A stretch of 13,987 nt of DNA from Eggerthella sp. CAG:368 (GCA_000434775.1 FR895491.1:1-13987); one strand, 5' to 3'; shown: positions 1 to 7,664, numbered from the stretch's first letter. The notes: a model not told the origin generated them from the letters alone. A program made the numbers and translations.

Positions 1-45
1 TATTTAAGTTAAGCTACGGACCTGATTCAATTAACTAGTGATCTG

Positions 46-56
46 TACGTTACGTA
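46..56. promoter_or_regulatory. Palindrome upstream of the TetR gene, candidate operator
   Basis: TACGT-T-ACGTA is a perfect 5-bp-arm inverted repeat 73 nt before the TetR start. A second pair of interlocked inverted repeats lies at 73-91 (AAAATAG/CTATTTT) and 80-94 (GTCAA/TTGAC). TetR regulators commonly bind palindromes in their own promoter, but these arms are short and the promoter itself is unclear, so this is only a candidate. Confidence 0.3.
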
Positions 57-128
57 TAAACTATTAATAAGAAAAATAGGTCAACTATTTTGACATAGCT
101 TACTATTGTAGAAAACGATAGGAGTGGA

Positions 129-719
129 ATGTGTGGTCATGGAACAAATAAAAGCAGTTTCCGTACAAAGAAGAACTTAGCTACCGCATTTGAAAAACTC
201 CTCGAGTCGCACTCATTCGATGCTGTTACGGTTAAAAAACTCGTCGATGAGTGCGACTATTCGAGACAAACATTTTATCGCCACTTTGCCGATAAATATG
301 ATCTCGTTCTTTGGATATATCAAGAAATGGTTCAGGATACTGTGCAGCGAATAGGGGAAGATCTCTCTTGGTTCGAGGCGGTGGTGACAAAACTCGAAAT
401 TATGAGAAGTAAACAAAGTTTTTACTCCGAAGTATACAAATCAAACGATTATAACGCTCTTATTGTTCGTGATGCTGATATCGTTCATGCTTATTATGTC
501 GAAAACATTGAACGTTTGACTGGAAACGCGGTTCCCTTTAGGGAATCGTTTCTTCTAAAGTTTTATGCAATAGGTGCGACTAGGTCAACTGCTCTGTGGG
601 CTAGGACCGGCATGAAAGAAGACCCTCGCCTTCTCGCTGAGTTGTATGGTGAAATGCTTCCCAGCTTCGCAAAAGAGATCTTTTTTAATAAGACGGCAAC
701 AACGATTCACTTCGATTAG
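129..719 (+). CDS. TetR/AcrR-family transcriptional regulator (DhaS-like)
   Basis: 196-residue DNA-binding regulator, a usual length for the family. The N-terminal helix-turn-helix covers about residues 12-60: a first helix (RTKKNLATAFEKLLE), then a scaffold and recognition helix ending in SRQTFYRHFADKYDL (45-59), the classic TetR signature. The rest is an all-helical ligand-binding and dimer domain with no conserved ligand residues that I recognise. The pattern resembles the DhaS-like branch. The ATG is chosen because AGGAG ends 4 nt upstream. The gene stands alone on its strand, and its stop codon directly abuts the stop of the convergent glycosyltransferase. The upstream 128 nt contain a short palindrome (46-56) that could be an autoregulatory operator. 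Target and ligand are unknown, and nothing links it firmly to the catabolic genes downstream. Confidence 0.9.
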   Translation: MCGHGTNKSSFRTKKNLATAFEKLLESHSFDAVTVKKLVDECDYSRQTFYRHFADKYDLVLWIYQEMVQDTVQRIGEDLSWFEAVVTKLEIMRSKQSFYSEVYKSNDYNALIVRDADIVHAYYVENIERLTGNAVPFRESFLLKFYAIGATRSTALWARTGMKEDPRLLAELYGEMLPSFAKEIFFNKTATTIHFD

Positions 720-1658
720 CTATTTTTTGTAGAAGCTGTCGCTAACCTTATATACGTCAATTTCCCACTGACGGCGATGACTCTTAGCAACCGTATCAAG
801 AATCAGACCCGTAACAAAAGAAAGCGCGCTACAGCCTGCCAATGCCAACGACCCCAGCATGGTTGGAATACGAGGGACCAACCCCGTGTTGAAGTAGTCA
901 ATAAATACAGGAACTGCGGCAACTACCGCCAAAACAAGCAGCAACAATGCCAACCAGCCAAAGAACGCCAATGGCTTATAGTCTTTAAACAACGAAGTAA
1001 TGGCCTTCAAAACTTTAGCGCCATCACCAAAGGTTGAAAGCTTTGAATAGCTGCCTTCGGGGCGGTCGCGATAATCAATAGGCACATCTTTAATGCGCCA
1101 GCGTTTATCAACCGCATGAATTGAGATTTCGGTCTCAATCTGGAATCCTTCAGAAAGCACAGGCATTGTTTTTACGAACACGCGATTAAAAGCACGATAA
1201 CCTGTCATAACATCATCAAAGGCATAGCCATAAATAACTTTAATAAGCCAGCGAACAAGATCGTTTCCAAAACCATGAAAAGCGCGGTCGTTCTCTTCGC
1301 CGTAGCTACCATTAGAAAGACGGTCTCCTACCGTCATGTCAGCTTCGTCTCTCATTAAAGGCTCAAGAAGTGCTGGGGCAAATTCGGCAGGGTAGGTGTC
1401 ATCCCCGTCAACCATAATGTAGTAGTCTGCATCAACATCGCGAAACATCTGACGAACAACGTTACCTTTACCTTGACGCCCTTCAAACCGAACAATAGCG
1501 CCATGCTCACGCGCAATTTCTGCCGTATTATCACTGGAATTGTTGTCGTACACATAAATATCAGCATCGGGCAAAACGCGCTTAAAATCGTCCACAACCT
1601 TAGCGATAGTAACTGCCTCGTTGTAACAAGGAATTAAAACAGCAACTTTTTCTGACAT
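720..1658 (-). CDS. Family 2 glycosyltransferase, DPM1/GtrB-like, membrane-anchored
   Basis: 312 residues. The N-terminal GT-A domain (1-225) starts VAVLIPCYNE and has the nucleotide-sugar metal motif in MVDGDDTYP (82-90), which serves as the DxD. The polyprenyl-phosphate glycosyltransferase-like region MTGYRAFNR is at 151-159. Two hydrophobic helices follow (about 230-253 and 264-290) with a short charged tail. This is the layout of DPM1/GtrB-type enzymes that move a sugar from a nucleotide donor to undecaprenyl or dolichyl phosphate at the inner face of the membrane, usually for envelope glycan or glycoprotein decoration. Donor and acceptor cannot be read from sequence. The ATG has only a weak AGAAAG-like ribosome site. 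It has its own promoter upstream (1768-1795) and converges on the TetR gene with zero bases between the stop codons. Confidence 0.9.
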   Translation of the reverse strand: MSEKVAVLIPCYNEAVTIAKVVDDFKRVLPDADIYVYDNNSSDNTAEIAREHGAIVRFEGRQGKGNVVRQMFRDVDADYYIMVDGDDTYPAEFAPALLEPLMRDEADMTVGDRLSNGSYGEENDRAFHGFGNDLVRWLIKVIYGYAFDDVMTGYRAFNRVFVKTMPVLSEGFQIETEISIHAVDKRWRIKDVPIDYRDRPEGSYSKLSTFGDGAKVLKAITSLFKDYKPLAFFGWLALLLLVLAVVAAVPVFIDYFNTGLVPRIPTMLGSLALAGCSALSFVTGLILDTVAKSHRRQWEIDVYKVSDSFYKK

Positions 1659-1767
1659 AAGGGTTTCTTTCTATGGGTTCCATTGTTTGTATGCCTTTGA
1701 TTTGCTACATGAGAGGTTGTAAAAACACATACAACTCCTCTAGCGTGCATTGTTGTATACAGTAGGA

Positions 1768-1795
1768 ATTATAGCAGGCAAGTACCTTGCAGCAA
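1768..1795 (-). promoter_or_regulatory. Sigma70-type promoter for the glycosyltransferase gene
   Basis: On the minus strand a perfect TATAAT -10 (1773-1768) is preceded by an extended TG (TGCTATAAT), with TTGCTG as -35 (1795-1790) and a 16-bp spacer. The spacer holds GCAAG/CTTGC arms (1778-1790), a possible operator. Transcription would start near 1761, leaving a leader of about 100 nt. That leader carries an imperfect hairpin (about 1711-1740, GAGGTTGT against ACAACTCCTC). Confidence 0.6.
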
Positions 1796-1861
1796 GCAAT
1801 ACGCTTATTGAGCATATCGATAACACCACATGCGCCTATTCAATGGCTAATTGCTATGATT

Positions 1862-3094
1862 TTATGAATTAAAATTCGGTGCAATTGGGTTATTATCTGT
1901 AGCGTTTTTGTCGACAGGGGTATCTAATTTTATTGCACCACAATTGGCAAGGTGCTGTATCTTCTCCTTAGAAACTCCAAGCTCATATAATACTTCTTCG
2001 GTATCTTGTCCTAGTCGTGAAGCTTCCTTAAAGTTTTTAATATTGGTTGGTAAACTTGAAATGCCGTGTGGAATATTAGTCTGTAATACGCGACCAACAT
2101 CAGGAAAATCAACAAAAGCAAGCATGTGGGATTCCTCTTTGATCATTCGTTCGATTGCCTCTGTTTTTGTTGGAACGGATGAGATACTGTATTCTTTGTC
2201 CGCAAGCCATTCTTCCCATTCTGCCAGTGTCTTACTGCTCACAAGCTTCTCCATCACTTCAAACGCCCAGGGATCTTGCCACCTGCGTTTTAGGCAGCAA
2301 TCTTCTAATTCGGGAATTCCTGCATCATGAACAAAAGGTACCCAAAACTTTTGTTCCAAAAGAGCAAAAGCCATTGTTTTGCCGTCTTTTGTTTTGTATA
2401 GGTTGTATCCCACAGAAGGCCTTTCATGGTCGTCTCGTGTGTGAATCCCACCGTTGAAGCACCAACGTGAATCAATCATCGATTGCCACCAAATAAAACA
2501 ATCAGTCATAGAGATGTCAATATATGACCCTTCACCCGTTGCTCTACGATTAAGCAATGCAGCCATTATGGATTGACTAGTAACCATCCCTGCGGCTAGA
2601 TCGACAAGAGATAGAGGGAAAGCGTTGTCATCTGCTAGGCTAATATACCCCGTAAGTGCTTGCATATTTAAGTCGTGATATGCTTTGAGAGATCGTTCAT
2701 CATTTTGACCAAAGGCAGAAATAGAAGCATAAACAATTCCAGGGTTCAAGACTCTAACGGTCTCGTAATCGATTCCTAAACGTTTAGTTACGCCCGGACG
2801 GAAACTTTCAATAATGACATCTGCTTTTGATGCTAGTTCTAGGAAATGCCCCAGAACCTCCTTGTTCTTTAAATTAAAAGATACGGATTTTTTGTTTCGG
2901 CATAACGCAGTACTATAATATGAAACGCCAAAGCGCGTAGGGGCATCGTGCCTGCAATAGTCTCCCTGCTCTGTATCTTCCACTTTTATTACGTTTGCCC
3001 CCCAATCAGCAAATGGCTGTGTAGCATATCCGCCTGGCAAATAGCGGGTTAAATCTAATACCACTAAATTAGAAAAAGCATTGTTCTTATTCAT
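1862..3094 (-). CDS. CaiB/BaiF family III CoA transferase
   Basis: 410 residues, the normal length for class III CoA transferases, which swap CoA between an acyl-CoA donor and a free carboxylate through an aspartyl-CoA intermediate. The N-terminal Rossmann-like part (LVVLDLTRYLPGGYATQPFA, then WGANVIKVED) is typical. By alignment with E. coli CaiB Asp169, the catalytic aspartate is Asp165 in the segment FPLSLVDLAAG. The segment TGEGSYIDISMTD (186-198) is also standard. The ATG at 3094 is chosen over an in-frame ATG 39 nt further out, because AAGGAGG lies 7-8 nt before it and the outer ATG has no ribosome site. It is divergent from the MFS A gene and probably co-regulated with it. The substrate is unknown. 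Context suggests an imported, possibly hydroaromatic or phenolic, acid. Confidence 0.93.
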   Translation of the reverse strand: MNKNNAFSNLVVLDLTRYLPGGYATQPFADWGANVIKVEDTEQGDYCRHDAPTRFGVSYYSTALCRNKKSVSFNLKNKEVLGHFLELASKADVIIESFRPGVTKRLGIDYETVRVLNPGIVYASISAFGQNDERSLKAYHDLNMQALTGYISLADDNAFPLSLVDLAAGMVTSQSIMAALLNRRATGEGSYIDISMTDCFIWWQSMIDSRWCFNGGIHTRDDHERPSVGYNLYKTKDGKTMAFALLEQKFWVPFVHDAGIPELEDCCLKRRWQDPWAFEVMEKLVSSKTLAEWEEWLADKEYSISSVPTKTEAIERMIKEESHMLAFVDFPDVGRVLQTNIPHGISSLPTNIKNFKEASRLGQDTEEVLYELGVSKEKIQHLANCGAIKLDTPVDKNATDNNPIAPNFNS

Positions 3095-3097
3095 CAC

Positions 3098-3124
3098 TAA
3101 TTCCTCCTTTTTTATAATTCCTCC
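3098..3124 (-). repeat. Tandem ribosome-binding-site repeat before the CoA transferase
   Basis: On the minus strand GGAGGAATTA occurs twice, 17 nt apart (3107-3098 and 3124-3115). The inner copy is correctly placed for the ATG at 3094. The outer copy has no start codon at a useful distance, so it may be a standby ribosome site or a duplication remnant. Confidence 0.5.
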
Positions 3125-3161
3125 TCTCCTCATATTGCAAACAGTCTGGTTATTCTTCTAA

Positions 3162-3206
3162 TTCAAAACGCGTTTTCTTCTATCTATTAAGAAATATTTC
3201 GTTTTG
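3162..3206. promoter_or_regulatory. Paired CAAAACG/CGTTTTG sites in the CoA transferase-MFS A divergent control region
   Basis: CAAAACG (3164-3170, within TTCAAAACG) and its reverse complement CGTTTTG (3200-3206, within TTTCGTTTTG) form an inverted pair with 29 nt between them. They sit between the two divergent genes. The left copy lies inside a 12-bp palindrome, AAAACGCGTTTT (3165-3176). The right copy overlaps GAAATATTTC (3191-3200), also a perfect palindrome. The same CGTTTTG core occurs in the exact 17-bp repeat near the dehydrogenase and MFS B, so a shared regulator, perhaps one of the two LysR proteins, is inferred. Confidence 0.45.
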
Positions 3207-3266
3207 TAATGAAGAACAGGATCATTGCTATTAGTTTTTCATTTTCGCTCCCAATATCGTTTTTAT

Positions 3267-3288
3267 AGAAACGAAGATAGACGTTTCT
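3267..3288 (+). other. Hairpin in the MFS A leader
   Basis: AGAAACG (3267-3273) and CGTTTCT (3282-3288) form a perfect 7-bp stem with an 8-nt loop. A purine-rich SD-like run, GGGGGAGGAGG (3290-3300), follows directly and has no start codon behind it. The real ribosome site for MFS A lies about 45 nt downstream. It could be a structured leader or chance. Confidence 0.3.
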
Positions 3289-3353
3289 TGGGGGAGGAGG
3301 ATCGCGTAAAAGAGAAAGAGTCTATCGATTTTCAAGAAAAAGAGGAGGGAAAA

Positions 3354-4832
3354 ATGAGTTCATCAAACGAAATTGAAGCACGACTTGACGCAGTTCAAGA
3401 TTCCGTTGCGGGGTCATTGCAAAAGTCTTATCACGGCATTGCCACCCGTCTTGACAGAATTCCAGCTGGCAAAGCATTGCGAATTATTTTGTGGCTTGCA
3501 GGCGGTATCTGCTTTTGCGATTCAATTGACATGAATATCGCGGGACCGATCATTGCACAATTCCTTGTGTCGGGTTGGTCTGATTCGTTCCAAAACGCAA
3601 CTTTTGTTTCTATGACGGCGTTTGGATACCTGGTTGGCGGATTGGTAGCGGGTGTTGTATCTGATGGTATTGGGCGCAAAAAAGCTTTAATAGTGTTCCC
3701 GACGATCTTTACTGTTTCTGCTATTGTCGCTGCTTTTTCGCCTGATATGCTATTTCTTACAGTATGTAGATTCCTTATGGGAGTTGGGCTCGGGGCAACG
3801 TATCCATGTGGCTTCGGAGCTATGAGTGAGTTTTCGCCTGTAGAAAAGCGTGGACGCTATCAAGCATGGGTGGGATTAATCGCGAACACAGGTACACCAG
3901 TAGCAACTTTGCTTTGTACATTCCTGTTGCCGGTAGTTGGATGGCGGGCTATATTCCTTATTTCTGCAGGTATGGGCGTGATTATCATCCTTTGTATTAT
4001 AAAATGGCTGCCTGAATCGCCTCGTTGGTTAGCAAACAAAGGGCGTAATGACGAAGCAGATGCACGTGTAACCTTTATGGAAAATCAAATGCGTGAACTT
4101 GGTCACGTTGTAGAAGATATTCCTGACGAAGAAATTGCTAAGATGGTTGAAGAGGCAAAGAATCAGCCAAAGGAATTACCTTATCGATTCCTTTTTACCA
4201 AAAAGATGCTTCCAAGAACTATTGTTGCAGGGACTATTCAATTTGTAAATTTCGTGGTTGTTTACACGATCATTGCATGGACGCCAACGATCTTCGTTCA
4301 AAAAGGGTTGAGCGTCCAGTATTCGACTGCGCTTACTACTTTGATTCTTGTTGGTATTCCTGTTGGCGTAGCTCTACTTAGTGTTTTTGTTGACAAATTT
4401 GGACGAAAGCCGCAGTTGATTATCGGCTTTTTAGGCTCTGGCATTCTTGGCTATCTTTGGACGCTTATACCAATTGATCAAGTAATTCTCATTGTTCTTG
4501 TTGGATTCTTTATGGCAGCATGGACGTATTACTGGAGTCTTATTTGTTCTTCTGTTTATTTGCCGGAGCCATTTCCTACGCAAATTCGCGTTAGGGGTGC
4601 TGGTATGGGCAATGCTATAGGTCGTATTGGCGCTATTATTTCGCCTTATTGGATTGCCGCACTTCTTTCTTCGAGCTTTGGGGCATCGGGGGTCTATATC
4701 GTAAATGCCTTAATCTGCATTGCTGGGGCGATAATTGTTGGAGTACTAGCAATCGAGACCACTGGAAAATCTCTCGAAGAAGTTAATGCAGATGTTCTTG
4801 AGGATGCTGCTAAGTACGAAAAAGCTAGTTAA
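3354..4832 (+). CDS. MFS transporter A (sugar-porter/SLC22-like organic acid:H+ symporter)
   Basis: 492 residues with about 12 hydrophobic helices, a full-length major facilitator. The cytoplasmic N-terminus carries HGIATRLDRIPAGK. TM1 has acidic residues in CFCDSIDMN (Asp56, Asp59), plausible for proton coupling. The loop 2-3 motif is SDGIGRKK (103-110), the sugar-porter motif PESPRWL is at 220-226, and the second-half repeat is VDKFGRKPQ. The ATG at 3354 has AGGAGG 5 nt upstream. Upstream in-frame codons lack such a site and would add a charged stretch absent from the paralogue MFS B at 8839-10251. The two share long identical stretches (such as SMTAFGYLVGGL), so they are recent paralogues. 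Divergence from a CoA transferase gene suggests import of a carboxylate that is then activated to CoA. The exact substrate cannot be read. Confidence 0.92.
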   Translation: MSSSNEIEARLDAVQDSVAGSLQKSYHGIATRLDRIPAGKALRIILWLAGGICFCDSIDMNIAGPIIAQFLVSGWSDSFQNATFVSMTAFGYLVGGLVAGVVSDGIGRKKALIVFPTIFTVSAIVAAFSPDMLFLTVCRFLMGVGLGATYPCGFGAMSEFSPVEKRGRYQAWVGLIANTGTPVATLLCTFLLPVVGWRAIFLISAGMGVIIILCIIKWLPESPRWLANKGRNDEADARVTFMENQMRELGHVVEDIPDEEIAKMVEEAKNQPKELPYRFLFTKKMLPRTIVAGTIQFVNFVVVYTIIAWTPTIFVQKGLSVQYSTALTTLILVGIPVGVALLSVFVDKFGRKPQLIIGFLGSGILGYLWTLIPIDQVILIVLVGFFMAAWTYYWSLICSSVYLPEPFPTQIRVRGAGMGNAIGRIGAIISPYWIAALLSSSFGASGVYIVNALICIAGAIIVGVLAIETTGKSLEEVNADVLEDAAKYEKAS

Positions 4833-4927
4833 TTTTGACAGCTGGCCTATTCAAGTAAACAGATTGCTTTTTACGTCTAGCATCAACTGTCAAAAAAAGT
4901 CAGATTGATGCTAGACGGCCTTTTTTT
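4833..4927 (+). terminator. Rho-independent terminator after MFS A, with overlapping alternative pairing
   Basis: A perfect 13-bp stem (4874-4886 with 4905-4917, 18-nt loop) is followed by GGCC and seven T residues, a good intrinsic terminator on the plus strand. A second perfect pairing, TTTTGACAG (4833-4841) with CTGTCAAAA (4887-4895), crosses the first in the order A-B-A'-B'. It could form a pseudoknot or compete with the loop. Confidence 0.8.
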
Positions 4928-4949
4928 GTGTAATCATTTCAGCTGATCA

Positions 4950-4967
4950 TTATCACGATTTCGATAA
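4950..4967. promoter_or_regulatory. Inverted repeat upstream of the LCM-like gene, possible LysR box
   Basis: TTATC-N8-GATAA, about 105 nt before the start at 5072, resembles the T-N11-A type of LysR site. An AT-rich -10-like TATAAAAT lies downstream at 5001-5008. No convincing -35 was found. Assignment to LysR A, encoded two genes downstream, is inference. Confidence 0.25.
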
Positions 4968-5071
4968 AATTCATGAATGAGAGTACAGTAAAAAATACAT
5001 TATAAAATACGTAGTAAATTGCCAAATTCCCCCTCGTTTTGCTACCGCTGCTGTCTAGGAGATTTGCGCAT

Positions 5072-5989
5072 ATGCTTTTCAAATCATTTCGAGAAAAAAG
5101 AAAAAGAGAGAATGAGTATTTTGAACGGGTAATTGAGGACGCTAAAAGGCGGGAGTGCCAGCAGATTCTGTTAGAAGAGTCTCTATGGGGAGAAGAATGG
5201 GAAACACGAAAACCTCTTCAAGAATTCAGTGAAGAGGAACTGCAACTTCTGAGTCCGATTTCTCAAAAGGCATATTGTTCCCAGATCGCTCCGGACGTAT
5301 TTAAGGATAAAGTGGCACTTGCCATATCTAAGGAGCTTAATTTATATCCTAATATCCAAGCTATTAAACCTCAGTGCTTTTTGACGTCATTAGCCGACGT
5401 CCATTATATTCACGAAATGCGAAAGTATTTAAAGAGAAATCCTCGAGCGACGGTCGTTGATGTAAATTGCAATTTCAACACATTATTCTTTCAAGTTTAC
5501 AACAAAAAACTAAAATGGTTCAATGTTGACAATGAGCTCATCCTGAGTCTTCGAAGTAGATTGGGATTGGATAGCCATCGGTTTATTGAGCAAATTCTTT
5601 GTCATCAGCAAGATGATTTCGGTTGGCTTACTAAAATTCCTTATAATAAAAACAAAGGTCTTATCGTTTTACTGAATGATTCTCCAAGAGCATGGAATCC
5701 AAGAGATCTTAAAAACCTCCTTATTACTCTTCAAAACAATTATCCTAACTCACTTGTTCTCCTTAATTGTTCTGGAGGAAAAGCTGGAATTAATCGCGAC
5801 AAGTTCACTTTCTACTCACTTAACGCAAAATCTCCTCTTCATGCATGGTTAACTAATGCAACAACAAGAATATACACATCTAGCAGCCTAGATAAAGGTG
5901 CTGCCGTCAACCTAAAAACTAAGTTAAAACAAGAATTGAAGCATCTTCACAGAAATGGTCATCAAATATTGGTGGACATAAAGTTTTAG
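5072..5989 (+). CDS. Degenerate leucine-carboxyl-methyltransferase-like (class I SAM fold) protein
   Basis: 305 residues. The order of motifs follows the LCM/PpmA-like O-methyltransferase family: VVDVNCNFNTLFF (128-140) where active members have V-x-G-x-G-x-D-T-R-x-x, then KWFNVDNELILSLRSRL (148-164) where they have W-(Y/F)-x-x-D-x-P-x-V-I-x-x-R, then DDFGWL (181-186), then LNDSPRAW (201-208) where a conserved EG-(L/V)-xxY is expected. The glycines, the DTR and the EG are all replaced, so SAM binding and catalysis are probably lost. The N-terminus is highly charged (REKRKRENEYFERVIEDAKRRE, residues 7-28, trimmed here by motif). The ATG at 5072 has AGGAG 10 nt upstream. An in-frame TTG 33 nt earlier lacks a ribosome site. 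It is the first gene of a run with 4TM-A (36-nt gap) and LysR A. A pseudoenzyme or scaffold role is inferred, and the function is unknown. Confidence 0.7.
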   Translation: MLFKSFREKRKRENEYFERVIEDAKRRECQQILLEESLWGEEWETRKPLQEFSEEELQLLSPISQKAYCSQIAPDVFKDKVALAISKELNLYPNIQAIKPQCFLTSLADVHYIHEMRKYLKRNPRATVVDVNCNFNTLFFQVYNKKLKWFNVDNELILSLRSRLGLDSHRFIEQILCHQQDDFGWLTKIPYNKNKGLIVLLNDSPRAWNPRDLKNLLITLQNNYPNSLVLLNCSGGKAGINRDKFTFYSLNAKSPLHAWLTNATTRIYTSSSLDKGAAVNLKTKLKQELKHLHRNGHQILVDIKF

Positions 5990-6025
5990 CGCATATATAG
6001 GCTATGTCGTTTTTAAGGAAGCAAG

Positions 6026-6604
6026 ATGAATAAAACTATGGCAGCGTTGAAAACCGAAATTCACAGCAAACAAAGAGAGAATAAATGTGATACAGAAGAT
6101 ATTAATTCTCTTATTGTCAAACGTATTGGTGATGATGGAAGATATATGACAAAGAAGAGAATTAGATCTCACCATTGCTTAAATTTTTTTGCGGCATGGG
6201 GTGTTGTCTCTCTTCTTCTAACCTTGCTCTTCTCATCCCTGGCTTATTTGCAAGGGCAAGCGCTATCGCCTTTTGAGTTAGTAGCGACTGGTGGCAATAT
6301 GTTTAAAGGCTTCTTTGTTGCCGATCTTCTTAGAATTGAAGCGGCTTTTTGCTTCATCTCAGGAATTATTTATGTAGTTCTTCATCTTTCAGGTTTTATA
6401 TGGCTCTATGAAAATGGTCGACGTATTTTGATAATCATTCTTAGCGTAGTTCTAGCCTCAGTTTCCTTCGTGTGGTTTCTGTTCTTACTTTCTTTGGGGA
6501 TTATTGAGCTATTATCTCTTGTTTCAATCGTGGCCATGCTTTTGTTTTGGTCGTTTTCTTTTCAAGTTCAAAAGGAAAAAAGAGAGGTGGATTTGTCGGT
6601 ATGA
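6026..6604 (+). CDS. 4TM-A: conserved four-helix membrane protein of unknown function
   Basis: 192 residues. A charged cytoplasmic N-terminus (1-50) ends in RIGDDGRYMTKKRIRSHH (33-50). Four hydrophobic helices follow at about 52-75, 104-127, 133-155 and 157-178, then a short charged tail. Between TM1 and TM2 is QGQALSPFELVATGG (76-90), then a basic LRIEA (102-106). The same motifs recur in 4TM-B (10522-11196), so the two are paralogues. The ATG has AGGA 6 nt upstream. Its stop overlaps the LysR A start as ATGA (6601-6604), a sign of translational coupling and a functional pair. I do not recognise the family. A membrane sensor or partner for the adjacent LysR or transporter is inference. Confidence 0.8.
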   Translation: MNKTMAALKTEIHSKQRENKCDTEDINSLIVKRIGDDGRYMTKKRIRSHHCLNFFAAWGVVSLLLTLLFSSLAYLQGQALSPFELVATGGNMFKGFFVADLLRIEAAFCFISGIIYVVLHLSGFIWLYENGRRILIIILSVVLASVSFVWFLFLLSLGIIELLSLVSIVAMLLFWSFSFQVQKEKREVDLSV

Positions 6605-7527
6605 ATGTTGCTCAATTAAGGTATTTTGTTGCTGTTGCTCAATTGGAGCATTACAGTAAAGCTGCAAAAGCGCTCTATATCACCCAACCCGCCCTTTCAA
6701 ATTCTATGAATAGGCTTGAAAAAGAACTTGGAGTCCAACTTTTTGAAAGCATTGGGAGAAACATTGTTCTTACCCCGCAAGGGAAGGATCTTCTCGTTTC
6801 TGTTTCTGCTGCATTAAAGGAACTTGACCGAGGTTTTGAGGCCATTCGAGATCACGGGAACAATCAAAAGAAAACTGCACGTATAGGAGCCGTTGCCTCT
6901 ATTTTGAGGGGTCCTTTATCTTCCTTTCTTAATATTTATAATTCAGATTCTGAATACAAACTCACCTTTGAACTTTCCCAACAAGAGACAACAAAAGAGT
7001 CTATTATCCGTTTGAAGAATGGAACTTTTGATTTTGCATTTTGCGGTTACCCTGTTAGTGAGCCAGATATAGGCTGGATTCCACTTTTTTACCAAAGCGC
7101 TATTGCGGTAGTCGAGTCATCACATCCTCTGGCTAAGCATGATACTATTTCGTTAAATGATATTAAAGACTATCCCCAGCTTTCTTATAGGCAACCCACC
7201 TATATGTATTATGCTTTTGAAGATTTCTTTAAGGAAGTTGGATTAAACCCCAAGGAAGCATTTGAAGATGAAATAAGTGCGCTATCTGTTATGGCCGTAA
7301 ACAAGGACTGTGTTGGCATTACGCTTGATACTGCACGAGATGTTCTTTGGGACTCAATTAAAATGATACCGATTAGAGAACTCGACATGCCTTACCATTG
7401 TGTGGGGATGTCATATCGAAAAAGCACGGTTTACTCAGAAAATCTTAGGGCATTCATTGATTTTATTACCCAGATCTCAAACACGTATCATCATCTTGAG
7501 CCCATCGAAAGAAAGTACTATAACTAA
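6601..7527 (+). CDS. LysR-family transcriptional regulator A
   Basis: 308 residues, the usual LysR length. The winged HTH covers about 1-60 (LRYFVAVAQLEHYSKAAKAL, then ITQPALSNSMNRLEKELGVQLF), followed by a linker helix. The effector-binding periplasmic-binding-protein-like domain runs from about 90 on, with ARIGAVASIL at the domain start, RLKNGTFDFAFCG and SSHPLAKHDTISLNDI. The ATG at 6601 is preferred to an earlier in-frame start because it aligns with the family N-terminus (MNVAQLRYF), has GAGGTG 11 nt upstream and overlaps the 4TM-A stop by four bases. LysR proteins usually bind a pathway metabolite and control a divergent or nearby operon. Candidates are the dehydrogenase and transporter genes next door. 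The effector is unknown. Confidence 0.93.
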   Translation: MNVAQLRYFVAVAQLEHYSKAAKALYITQPALSNSMNRLEKELGVQLFESIGRNIVLTPQGKDLLVSVSAALKELDRGFEAIRDHGNNQKKTARIGAVASILRGPLSSFLNIYNSDSEYKLTFELSQQETTKESIIRLKNGTFDFAFCGYPVSEPDIGWIPLFYQSAIAVVESSHPLAKHDTISLNDIKDYPQLSYRQPTYMYYAFEDFFKEVGLNPKEAFEDEISALSVMAVNKDCVGITLDTARDVLWDSIKMIPIRELDMPYHCVGMSYRKSTVYSENLRAFIDFITQISNTYHHLEPIERKYYN

Positions 7528-7591
7528 CTTTGAGTTCATAGCTGGGCGCATGATGAGGGTTTCATATCAGCATACCACCTAATCGGATTAT

Positions 7592-7664
7592 ATAATTCGT
7601 CTTCAAGTGATATAGAGGACGATAGCTTGTCGTCCTCTATATCTCGTTTTGCTCGAAGAATTAT
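7592..7664. terminator. Hairpin between convergent LysR A and dehydrogenase genes
   Basis: A perfect 14-bp stem (7609-7622 with 7630-7643, 7-nt loop) lies between the two stop codons, flanked by weaker outer arms ATAATTC (7592-7598) and GAATTAT (7658-7664). On the plus strand only TCGTTTT follows, so the U-tract is weak, and there is none on the minus strand. It is probably a bidirectional transcript end by position rather than a textbook terminator. Confidence 0.55.

Noticed and set aside
777..1037. Open frame opposite the glycosyltransferase
   Set aside because: Low-complexity Asn/Gln/Arg-rich translation with no ribosome site, overlapping a clear conserved gene.
1908..2330. Long open frame opposite the CoA transferase
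   Set aside because: A Ser/Leu-rich antisense shadow with no family features. The minus-strand gene has a catalytic residue and a strong ribosome site.
3225..3353. N-terminal extension of MFS A by 43 residues
   Set aside because: The extension is charged and non-conserved against MFS B, while AGGAGG directly precedes the ATG at 3354.
5033..7653. CTCGTTTTGCT repeated at 5033-5043 and 7643-7653
   Set aside because: Only 11 bp, one copy in an intergenic tail next to a hairpin and the other before the LCM-like gene. It lacks the GAAATAT half of the box and is expected by chance in AT-rich DNA.
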